The notes beneath the pieces are model-generated. The model was given only the letters and a program-made list of their open reading frames with translations. It was not told the DNA's origin and ran no database searches. From positions 1 through 8,718 of the forward strand of contig DQCL01000021.1 of NCBI GenBank assembly GCA_003533975.1: a stretch of 8,718 nt of DNA. Direction: 5' to 3'. Shown piece by piece: positions 1 through 5,746 of this stretch. The position numbers and the translations under genes are program-made. Origin of the DNA: Octadecabacter sp. (GTDB taxonomy: Bacteria; Pseudomonadota; Alphaproteobacteria; Rhodobacterales; Rhodobacteraceae). Position 1 is the stretch's first letter. Every line of letters begins with the position of its first letter.

Positions 1-363
1 GTTCTTGCCGATGTCGTGGATGTCACCCTTTACGGTGCCGATGACCATTTTGCCAACGCGCGGTGCGCCTGTTTCGGCAAGCAGCGGCTTAAGGATGAAC
101 ATGCCACCCTTCATCGCGTTGGCCGCCAGCAGCACCTCGGGCACAAACAGGATGCCATCGCGGAAGTCGTTGCCAACGATTGTCATGCCGCCAACAAGTG
201 CGTTGGTCAGGATGTCATATGGCGCCCACTTGCGATCGAGCAGGATATGAACCGCCTCTTCGATCTCTTCTTTAAGGCCGTCGTACAGGTCATCGAACAT
301 TTGCGCGACAAGATCGTCGTCGTTCAGCTCTGCGAGGATGATGTCGTCTTCTTGGTCGGACAT
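1..363 (-). CDS. Corrinoid (B12)-binding methyltransferase partner protein, N-terminal part (truncated by window edge)
   Basis: The reverse strand from the ATG at 361-363 reads 121 codons without a stop and leaves the window in frame. Residues 1-35 are very acidic. Residues about 25-100 match the helical cap that precedes B12 domains (NALVGGM, RDGILFVPEVLLAANAMK). Residues 103-121 begin the Rossmann-like B12 domain with VIGTVKGDIHDIGKN, the DxHxxG motif (D114, H116, G119) whose histidine is the lower axial ligand of cobalt. Such proteins carry the methyl group between a methyl donor and an acceptor (MtbC/MtaC/MetH middle-domain family). The neighbouring gene upstream in the same direction is a homocysteine methyltransferase, so its likely job is the cobalamin module of a split methionine synthase. 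No strong Shine-Dalgarno is visible; the start abuts a 12-bp palindrome. Family sure, partner inferred. Confidence 0.93.
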   Translation of the reverse strand, partial: MSDQEDDIILAELNDDDLVAQMFDDLYDGLKEEIEEAVHILLDRKWAPYDILTNALVGGMTIVGNDFRDGILFVPEVLLAANAMKGGMFILKPLLAETGAPRVGKMVIGTVKGDIHDIGKN

Positions 364-375
364 AAGGGAACCCTT
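364..375 (-). repeat. 12-bp perfect palindrome abutting the corrinoid-protein start codon
   Basis: AAGGGAACCCTT is its own reverse complement and ends at the base next to the start codon. The only purine-rich ribosome-binding candidate for the gene (AAGGG on the minus strand, about 7 bases from the ATG) is one arm. It could be an operator half-site or simply chance; function is not established. Confidence 0.35.
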
Positions 376-517
376 TGAAGTGTCTTTGTTTGATTTGCGC
401 GTAAATGCCGCAGGCGGTCTGGACCGATTGCGACACAAGGTGCCCATACTGCGACGATCAAGCAAATGAATAGTTTGCAGAATGAAAGTGAGTGGCGTTT
501 AGCTGCGCGTTATTTCC

Positions 518-1546
518 TTAGCTGCGGCGACGGCCACGACGCGGTGCCCGTACTGGGCCAGCACCGTCCGTTCCGTCTGATTCTGAGGAGAACGCACCCA
601 TTGCTTCGGTGATTTCTTCCAACGTTGGAGCGTCGCCTTTGGGGCGGGTTTCCAGGGCTTCGCGCATCGCCTTTAGGTGTTCCGTCGTGGTTCCACAGCA
701 GCCACCAATGATCGACGCGCCGCTATTGCGAGCAAGGCAGGCGTAATCGGCCATCAACTCTGGCGTGCCATCGTAGTGGATGTGGCCTTCGACATATTTC
801 GGGATGCCCGCGTTCCCTTTGGCGATAACTGGCTGTTCCGGTCCGGCCGCAGCAAATCCAAGGACAGTGCGCAGCAGGTCAGACGAGCCAACACCACAGT
901 TTGCGCCAAAAGCGATAGGTGCATTTGGCAATTTCCCGACGAGCTTCACCAGTTCGGCGCTTGTGAGGCCCATCATTGTGCGACCAGCTGTATCGAAACT
1001 CATCGTGCCGCACCACGGCATGTCTGCCAGTGCAAAGGCGGCTGCGGCGGCTTTGAATTCATCCCCGGCAGAGATGGTTTCGACCCAACACACATCTGCG
1101 CCGCCAGCTTTCAGGCCCTCAGCCTGTTCGTGAAACATTTCCACGGCGGATTCGAACGTCAGCGTGCCGCCCATGTGGTCCATAATGTCACCGGTTGGCC
1201 CAACGGAGCCTGCAACGATGACCTTGCGTCCTGATTTGTCCGCAACTTCGCGGCCGATTTCAGCACCCGCCTTGTTGATTTCATGCACTTGGTCTTGGCC
1301 GTCATGCAGTTTGAGGCGTGAGGCGTTGCCGCCAAAGGTGTTGGTCAGGAAAATGTCGGACCCGGCGTCAACCGCGCCTTGGTACAGGGCCGTGATACGG
1401 TCGCGGTGTTCAAAGTTCCAGAACTCCGGTGCGTCGCCAGACTGTAGGCCCATGTTGAATAGGGTGGTGCCTGTCGCGCCATCCGCCAAAAGCCAGTCGC
1501 GGGTTGCAAGAAGGTCAGACAGGGCGTTCGGTTGAATACTGGACAT
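518..1546 (-). CDS. bmt: Homocysteine S-methyltransferase (annotated as betaine-homocysteine methyltransferase; probable MetH N-terminal module)
   Basis: 342 residues of the zinc-dependent homocysteine methyltransferase barrel. It shows the N-terminal LADGATGTTL (20-29), FLTNTFGGNASRL (66-78), AGSVGPTGD (112-120), and the three zinc cysteines: C217 in GANCGVGSS and C283/C284 in GGCCGTT. It transfers a methyl group to homocysteine to make methionine, in the cytoplasm. Homologues in Rhodobacterales are often called betaine-homocysteine methyltransferase, but the adjacent corrinoid gene fits the homocysteine-binding half of a split B12-dependent methionine synthase better. The barrel ends near residue 300; a tail of about 40 residues follows, ending in a basic stretch (APRRGRRRS). 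The start has a good AGGAG nine bases upstream. The first 32 bp overlap the end of the upstream reading frame. The 154-bp gap to the corrinoid gene has no clear terminator, so joint transcription is possible. Confidence 0.93.
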   Translation of the reverse strand: MSSIQPNALSDLLATRDWLLADGATGTTLFNMGLQSGDAPEFWNFEHRDRITALYQGAVDAGSDIFLTNTFGGNASRLKLHDGQDQVHEINKAGAEIGREVADKSGRKVIVAGSVGPTGDIMDHMGGTLTFESAVEMFHEQAEGLKAGGADVCWVETISAGDEFKAAAAAFALADMPWCGTMSFDTAGRTMMGLTSAELVKLVGKLPNAPIAFGANCGVGSSDLLRTVLGFAAAGPEQPVIAKGNAGIPKYVEGHIHYDGTPELMADYACLARNSGASIIGGCCGTTTEHLKAMREALETRPKGDAPTLEEITEAMGAFSSESDGTDGAGPVRAPRRGRRRS

Positions 1547-3395
1547 TATGGCGTGCTCCTAAAGGGGTCGCACGCGCTTCGCATGCGCGCGGCATCTTCG
1601 CAATTGAATAATTTTCATCATGTCGCTGAATGTATTTGGGGTGTGGTAAAGGCGGTGGGTTGTGAATGGCATGAGCCAAGGTCGCCATCGTCAAGACAAG
1701 GTCACCTGTCGTGCGCGCGCAGAGGTAGCGCGCGTGCCACGCTGGACCGAAGGCTTGTTTGAAACGGCGCAATCCGGTGGCGGCGTTAATCGCGCGGCTC
1801 GCACCGGGGAGCATGTGGGGCGGAGAGGGGACTGAGGCCAAGGACAGCTGTGTGGCGCCGTCCTGTTTTGCGGCAAGAAGCCCTTGGTAAACAAGGGCAT
1901 GCATTGTGCCATTTGGCAGTGCTGCACCAGACGGCAAGGCAGCGTGGCGCATGAGGTCGAGGGTCCACGTGGGGCCTGTGTGAAAGCTGACGAAAGCCAC
2001 GGGAGTTGTGCCCGCGTAAGCGGCGAACACGCGCTGATGTGAGAGGTAGTCGGGGCAAAACCGCCCCATCGAATGGCCGCGTTCGCCACCGGAGGCCTGC
2101 GCCCATTTATGAGCAATTCTGTTGAGAGAAGCGGTGTTGCGAACTTCAAAAACCTGCAGGCCGCTGGTCTTGAACCCGCTTAACGCGCGGCGCAGTTGTC
2201 GTTTTCCTGCACCTTGGGTCGACCACGTAGCGAGGTTGATGAGCCCGTCTTCCGCACAGCGGATCGCGACCCAGCCAGATTTGCGCGCGCGCGTGGCCTG
2301 CTGTGCGCTGCATTTGTACAGGGCGCGCGGTGCGCCGCTGGTGCGCAAGTCGCAAAGAGACATGCCGTTTGGCAAATCCCCCAGTACCGCACCATTTATC
2401 CAACAAGGTAGCGTGAGGAGGGGCGCCTTTTTGTGGGGGAAAATATGGGCCGACTGCCGCGCGAGGGTCGCTTCGGGGTGCGTGAGTGGGCGAGACGGGA
2501 CAGGTTGTGTTGGGCGGATAAGGCAGAGCAATGCAAGGGCGGCGGGCAGTGCATAATAGAGGGCGCGAAACGCCAACAGCGCTGCCATGGTGGAAGCGGA
2601 ATCGGTGATCGGTAGCAGTGCAAGCAAAGACAAATCAAACGCACCAACACCCCCCGGAGCGTTGGATAAAAGCCCTGCACCAAGGGCAACGAGGTAGGCG
2701 GCAAAAAGAAGCTGGAAGGAGATCGGTTCCGGCCATAGCACCCAAAGCGCGGCGGCGGCAAATCCGGTGTCCGCGAACGTCGCAAGAAGCAACGTGCAGA
2801 GTGTCATCGCGCGAACGGGTGTCGGGATCCAGCCAAGCCGGAAGCTGAGGCGGGCCAGAACCATCAGCCCGACAAGCGCGACCAAACCACTGAGAATAAG
2901 CCCACCGGAGTGTGGCAATAGGCCGGAAAATGGCACGATAAGCGCGGCAACAACGGCGAGAGCGACTAAAAAAGACAGGCTCACCGCTGCTGAAAGACGC
3001 CCGATTGCGCTTGCGGAGAGGTCTGGCAGGCAGCGCCAGCGGACCAAGGCGCTTGTGATCGCGCCAAAGCCCAATGTTTGGGAGACAGCGATTGCTTTGA
3101 TACCTGCGCTTCGTGCCAAGCTTGGATGTTGGCGGGTTTGTAGGACGCGGTGTATCAGCACATCGTAAACACCGATTGCGCGAAAGCTGAGGGCCGTGAA
3201 TCCCAAAGCGGCGGCCCATTGCCACCAAAGCAAAGACCCGAACGCCGCCCAGATCGCAGCGCTGTCTATTTGCATAATGTGGCGTACGAACAAGACGCCG
3301 AATACGGCGAGTGCAAGAACGGGGACACCTTTGGCGATCCAACGCGTTGCTTGAAAGACGCGCCCCCCCGGCATTGTTTCGTGGTTTAGTGACAT
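1515..3395 (-). CDS. MprF-like protein: flippase-type membrane domain plus phosphatidylglycerol lysyltransferase-type (DUF2156) domain
   Basis: Residue numbers here count from the upstream ATG at 3407. Residues about 25-297 are hydrophobic with roughly seven or eight membrane segments and carry MprF/UPF0104 landmarks: LGFGAITSALVRWR (112-125) and LLSNAPGGVGAFDL (246-259). Residues about 335-580 are a cytosolic GNAT-like domain: GLINLATWS (388-396), CPDYLSHQRVFAAY (451-464), TLDLMRHAALPSG (482-494), LSLASVP (521-527) and FKQAFGPAWHARYL (549-562). MprF/LpiA proteins transfer lysine or alanine from aminoacyl-tRNA to phosphatidylglycerol and flip the product, making the membrane less anionic; the amino acid used here cannot be told. 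At about 626 residues it is shorter than classical MprF (about 840), with a reduced membrane part. The second ATG (3393-3395) is preferred because GGGGGA sits four bases upstream; the ATG at 3407 lacks a ribosome site. The last 25-40 residues look like read-through into the next gene's leader. Confidence 0.85.
   Translation of the reverse strand: MSLNHETMPGGRVFQATRWIAKGVPVLALAVFGVLFVRHIMQIDSAAIWAAFGSLLWWQWAAALGFTALSFRAIGVYDVLIHRVLQTRQHPSLARSAGIKAIAVSQTLGFGAITSALVRWRCLPDLSASAIGRLSAAVSLSFLVALAVVAALIVPFSGLLPHSGGLILSGLVALVGLMVLARLSFRLGWIPTPVRAMTLCTLLLATFADTGFAAAALWVLWPEPISFQLLFAAYLVALGAGLLSNAPGGVGAFDLSLLALLPITDSASTMAALLAFRALYYALPAALALLCLIRPTQPVPSRPLTHPEATLARQSAHIFPHKKAPLLTLPCWINGAVLGDLPNGMSLCDLRTSGAPRALYKCSAQQATRARKSGWVAIRCAEDGLINLATWSTQGAGKRQLRRALSGFKTSGLQVFEVRNTASLNRIAHKWAQASGGERGHSMGRFCPDYLSHQRVFAAYAGTTPVAFVSFHTGPTWTLDLMRHAALPSGAALPNGTMHALVYQGLLAAKQDGATQLSLASVPSPPHMLPGASRAINAATGLRRFKQAFGPAWHARYLCARTTGDLVLTMATLAHAIHNPPPLPHPKYIQRHDENYSIAKMPRACEARATPLGARHNVQYSTERPV
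1556..1561 (-). promoter_or_regulatory. Ribosome binding site of the homocysteine methyltransferase gene
   Basis: On the minus strand TAGGAG lies nine bases before the ATG at 1544-1546. It supports that start and falls inside the 3' end of the upstream MprF-like reading frame, so translation of the two frames can interfere or be coupled. Confidence 0.7.
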
Positions 3396-3399
3396 TCGT

Positions 3400-3405
3400 T
3401 CCCCC
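3400..3405 (-). promoter_or_regulatory. Ribosome binding site deciding the MprF-like start
   Basis: GGGGGA on the minus strand, four bases before the ATG at 3393-3395. It overlaps the alternative upstream ATG (3405-3407), which has no purine-rich site of its own, so the downstream start is more likely. Confidence 0.5.
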
Positions 3406-3472
3406 ATTTCAAGCCGAGCGTGAGCCCACCCACGCAGGACAGCTTAGAGGGAAAATGGTTCTTCAAACGTAA

Positions 3473-3502
3473 AGGTCAGCGCGCCTTACGACGCGCTGAC
3501 CT
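3473..3502 (-). terminator. Probable intrinsic terminator after the zeta-subunit gene
   Basis: AGGTCAGCGCG (3473-3483) and CGCGCTGACCT (3492-3502) form a perfect 11-bp stem with an 8-base loop. It lies about 50 bp past the stop of the leftward DUF1476 gene. Downstream on that strand the sequence is TTTACGTTTG, only moderately T-rich. It separates the zeta gene from the MprF-like gene, which would then need its own promoter in 3408-3472; I see no convincing -35/-10 pair there. Confidence 0.65.
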
Positions 3503-3550
3503 GACTTTATTCATTGAATTAGAACGAAATTTCTATCAACCGCGACGGGT

Positions 3551-3865
3551 TTAGACTTCGTTGAGCAACTGTGCTTTGGCTTCTGTCATGCATTCCGCCA
3601 TTTTTGCGCGAATGGTGGCTTCGTCTGACAGGTGACCTACATCGGTAAACAGCTTGCGGTAGACGTCCTCGTGTCCGGCTTCTTCAAAATCGGCCTTGAT
3701 GACTTCTTTGGCATACTCAAGCGCATCGTCGCCTTCTTTGCCCAGCAAACCAGCAGCCCAGAGGCCGACTAGCTTGTTGCGGCGGGCTTCCGCTTTGAAT
3801 TGCATTTCAGCGTCATGGGCGAATTTGTTTTCAAATGCGGTTTCGCGGTCGTCAAAAGTGGACAT
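3551..3865 (-). CDS. DUF1476 protein: F1F0-ATP synthase zeta (inhibitor) subunit of alphaproteobacteria
   Basis: A 104-residue soluble, helical, charged protein with the family's landmarks: FDDRETAFENKFAHD (4-18), ARRNKLVGLWAA (27-38), EGDDALEYAKEVI (44-56), ADFEEAGHEDVYRKL (58-72). In Paracoccus denitrificans this family is the zeta subunit, which binds F1-ATPase and blocks ATP hydrolysis through its N-terminal part; in some other alphaproteobacteria its inhibition is weak, so strength here is unknown. The start at 3863-3865 is chosen because MSTFDDRE is the family's N-terminus and GGAG lies seven bases upstream; the frame is open a further 19 codons to an ATG at 3920-3922, but that part is not family-like. 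It is transcribed away from purC and stands alone, ending at a likely terminator. Confidence 0.93.
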   Translation of the reverse strand: MSTFDDRETAFENKFAHDAEMQFKAEARRNKLVGLWAAGLLGKEGDDALEYAKEVIKADFEEAGHEDVYRKLFTDVGHLSDEATIRAKMAECMTEAKAQLLNEV

Positions 3866-4005
3866 TTTCAGGCTCCAATTGGTGTTCGGATAAGATATGC
3901 CCCTCGCAGCGCTTGCCCGCAAGGGGGGCTTGGCTTATGAGGCGCGTATCGGGCCTTTTCTGCCCTCTTTGACGTCCAAAGAGAGGGGCCTGCGCAGGAG
4001 ACAGC
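3866..4005. promoter_or_regulatory. Divergent control region between the zeta subunit gene and purC
   Basis: 140 bp must contain promoters for both directions. No confident -35/-10 pair was recognised. It holds an imperfect GC-rich inverted repeat (about 3899-3930; GCCCCT on the left against AGGGGGGC on the right), a hairpin at 3963-3986 and a palindrome over the purC ribosome site. No box resembling the enterobacterial PurR operator is seen. Confidence 0.5.
3963..3986 (+). other. Hairpin in the purC leader
   Basis: CTCTTTG (3965-3971) pairs with CAAAGAG (3977-3983) around a 5-base loop ACGTC, and two further C-G pairs form past a bulged A. No U run follows, so it is not a simple terminator. 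The next bases, CCTGCGCAGG (3989-3998), are a 10-bp palindrome that overlaps the purC Shine-Dalgarno AGGAG (3996-4000). Confidence 0.4.
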
Positions 4006-4767
4006 ATGGCACGTCGCAAACTGGTCTATGAAGGCAAGGCGAAGATCCTCTATGAAGGCACTGAACCGGGCACGCTTATTCAGTATTTCAAAGATGATGC
4101 GACCGCGTTCAATGCGGAAAAAAAAGACATAATCGACGGGAAAGGTGTGCTGAACAACCGCCTGTCTGAGTTTTTTATGTTGGGCCTGCAGCGCATTGGT
4201 GTGCCGACCCATTTCATTCGCCGCCTCAATATGCGCGAACAGCTGATCCGTCAGGTGGAGATCATCCCGCTTGAAGTGATTGTGCGCAACTTTGCCGCAG
4301 GAACGATGGCCAAGCGTCTAGGTATGGAAGAGGGCACACCGCTGCCGCGCCCGATTGTTGAGTTCTCTTATAAGGACGACTCACTCGGTGATCCGTTGGT
4401 GCCAGAGGAATACATCATCGCGTTTGGTTGGGCCACGCAGCAGGACTTGGATGATATTGTCGCGCTCGCGCTGCGGGTGAACGACTTTATGGCTGGTGTC
4501 ATGCACGGTGTTGGCATCAAGCTGATTGATTTCAAAATTGAGATTGGCCGCGTTTGGGATAATGATTTCATGCGCCTTGTTGTGGCGGATGAAATCAGCC
4601 CTGACAGCTGCCGTTTGTGGGACATTGAAACTGGGCGCAAGCTTGATAAAGATGTGTTCCGTCAAGACCTTGGTGATCTGGCGGATGCCTATACCGAAGT
4701 TGCCAAACGTCTTGGTGTGATGCCGTCCAATGCGACGAACATCACCAAGCCGACGCTGATAAATTAA
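4006..4767 (+). CDS. purC: Phosphoribosylaminoimidazole-succinocarboxamide synthase (SAICAR synthetase)
   Basis: 253 residues, full length for the bacterial enzyme. It joins aspartate to CAIR using ATP, giving SAICAR in de novo purine synthesis. Family landmarks are the N-terminal [11 protein letters not shown] (8-18, nucleotide-binding loop), [17 protein letters not shown] (35-51), [14 protein letters not shown] (93-106), the [12 protein letters not shown] stretch (171-182), and the acidic [12 protein letters not shown] (195-206). The start has AGGAG five bases upstream. It leads a rightward purC-purS-purQ run; the gap to purS is 18 bp. The leader can fold (see hairpin at 3963-3986). Confidence 0.98.
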   Translation: MARRKLVYEGKAKILYEGTEPGTLIQYFKDDATAFNAEKKDIIDGKGVLNNRLSEFFMLGLQRIGVPTHFIRRLNMREQLIRQVEIIPLEVIVRNFAAGTMAKRLGMEEGTPLPRPIVEFSYKDDSLGDPLVPEEYIIAFGWATQQDLDDIVALALRVNDFMAGVMHGVGIKLIDFKIEIGRVWDNDFMRLVVADEISPDSCRLWDIETGRKLDKDVFRQDLGDLADAYTEVAKRLGVMPSNATNITKPTLIN

Positions 4768-4785
4768 CAAAGAAAGACTGCTGCC

Positions 4786-5016
4786 ATGAAAGCCCGCGTA
4801 CATGTGATGTTGAAAGACGGTGTTCTGGACCCACAGGGGGCCGCCGTGAAACACGCGCTTGGCGCGCTTGGGTTTGATGGGGTGGACGGTGTTCGCCAAG
4901 GTAAAGTGATTGAGCTTGATCTGGCTGACGGTGCAACTGAAGCCCAAGTGGGTGAGATGTGCGAAAAGCTGCTCGCCAATACGGTGATCGAAAGCTACCG
5001 GATCGAAGTTCTATGA
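4786..5016 (+). CDS. purS: Phosphoribosylformylglycinamidine synthase, PurS subunit
   Basis: 76 residues, the normal PurS size. Landmarks are [17 protein letters not shown] (2-18), [14 protein letters not shown] (27-40), and the C-terminal [14 protein letters not shown] (62-75). PurS is a small dimeric protein that bridges PurL and PurQ and helps pass ammonia in the three-part FGAM synthase. The ribosome site is weak (AAGAAAG about 10 bases upstream), so translation may depend on purC. Its TGA overlaps the purQ ATG by the ATGA arrangement, indicating translational coupling. Confidence 0.97.
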   Translation: MKARVHVMLKDGVLDPQGAAVKHALGALGFDGVDGVRQGKVIELDLADGATEAQVGEMCEKLLANTVIESYRIEVL

Positions 5017-5681
5017 AGGCGGCGGTCGTCCAATTTCCAGGGTCAAACTGTGACCGCGACATGGCTGTCGCGCTTGAGAAATCCGGCGCGGACGTTACGA
5101 CGGTTTGGCACAAAGATGCAGCGCTTCCTAAGGGCGTTGATCTGGTCGCGATCCCTGGCGGGTTCTCGTTTGGGGACTACCTGCGCTGCGGTGCAATTGC
5201 TGCGAATTCGCCGATTTGTAATGCGGTTGTGGATCACGCAAATGCGGGCGGTTATGTGCTAGGTGTTTGTAATGGTTTCCAAATCCTGACCGAAACGGGC
5301 TTGTTGCCCGGTGCGTTGCTGCGCAATGCAGGGCTGAAATACATCTGCCGCACGGTTGGTTTGAAAGTTGAAACATCCAATTCGGCTTACACCGAAGGCT
5401 ATAACGATGGCGCTGAAATTGGCGTTCCGATTGCGCACCATGATGGCAACTACTTTGCTGACGATGCGACGATTGAACAGCTTAAGGGCGATGATCGCGT
5501 GGCCTTTACCTATACCGACAATCCGAACGGAAGCCGTGGCGACATCGCAGGCATTCTATCCGAGAACCGCCGTGTGCTGGGAATGATGCCGCACCCTGAG
5601 CGCGCCTTTGAAGAGGCGCACGGGAACACCGATGGTCAGCGCCTTTTCGCTGGTTTGATGGCGCAATTGGCCAACGCCTAA
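5013..5681 (+). CDS. purQ: Phosphoribosylformylglycinamidine synthase, glutaminase subunit PurQ
   Basis: 222 residues, class I glutamine amidotransferase. The nucleophile is C86 in GVCNGFQIL, and the rest of the triad is H194 and E196 in PHPERA. The N-terminus [16 protein letters not shown] is typical. It releases ammonia from glutamine for conversion of FGAR to FGAM, together with PurS and PurL. The start at 5013 is preferred over an in-frame ATG at 4959 because the family begins at MKAAV and because the start overlaps the purS stop by four bases. PurL does not follow; the next gene is a sensor kinase 61 bp downstream. No clear terminator is visible in that gap. Confidence 0.97.
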   Translation: MKAAVVQFPGSNCDRDMAVALEKSGADVTTVWHKDAALPKGVDLVAIPGGFSFGDYLRCGAIAANSPICNAVVDHANAGGYVLGVCNGFQILTETGLLPGALLRNAGLKYICRTVGLKVETSNSAYTEGYNDGAEIGVPIAHHDGNYFADDATIEQLKGDDRVAFTYTDNPNGSRGDIAGILSENRRVLGMMPHPERAFEEAHGNTDGQRLFAGLMAQLANA

Positions 5682-5725
5682 GCGCTGTGATGGACGCCGT
5701 GCGGGTAGGACGGTAGTATCTTGAG

Positions 5726-5746
5726 ATGACCTGGGGAATTTTGTGA
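5726..5746 (+). other. Possible six-codon leader frame overlapping the dctB start
   Basis: ATG at 5726 reads M-T-W-G-I-L and stops at TGA 5744-5746, overlapping the GTG start of the kinase gene (GTGA). It contains the kinase gene's ribosome site. It has no clear ribosome site of its own, so this may be chance. Confidence 0.15.

Noticed and set aside
16..378. Open frames on the plus strand across the left edge
   Set aside because: They are shadows of the minus-strand corrinoid gene, which has clear family motifs in its own frame.
364..517. Cobalamin or SAM riboswitch upstream of the corrinoid gene or methyltransferase
   Set aside because: No B12-box-like or SAM-II-like conserved elements are seen, and 154 bp is short for a cobalamin riboswitch. 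Only a small inverted repeat CGGTC-N2-GACCG (415-426) is present.
677..1234. 185-codon plus-strand frame antisense to the homocysteine methyltransferase
   Set aside because: Shadow of a well-supported gene with zinc-site cysteines in the other frame.
2635..3342. 235-codon open frame on the minus strand inside the MprF-like gene, with several antisense frames
   Set aside because: High-GC shadow frames; arginine- and proline-rich translations with no domain character, while the main frame has recognisable motifs throughout.
3363..3369. Run of seven C (G on the coding strand) near the start of the MprF-like gene, a possible phase-variation tract
   Set aside because: Too short to support contingency switching in a GC-rich genome; encodes Gly-Gly in an intact frame.
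3866..3922. N-terminal extension of the zeta-subunit gene to the ATG at 3920-3922
   Set aside because: The added 19 residues are not family-like and the downstream ATG has a good ribosome site.
4117..4124. Run of eight A in purC, a possible slippage or frameshift site
   Set aside because: It encodes the expected conserved AEKKDII region and the frame is intact on both sides.
4959..5012. N-terminal extension of purQ
   Set aside because: The PurQ family starts at MKAAV and the ATGA overlap with purS marks the real start.
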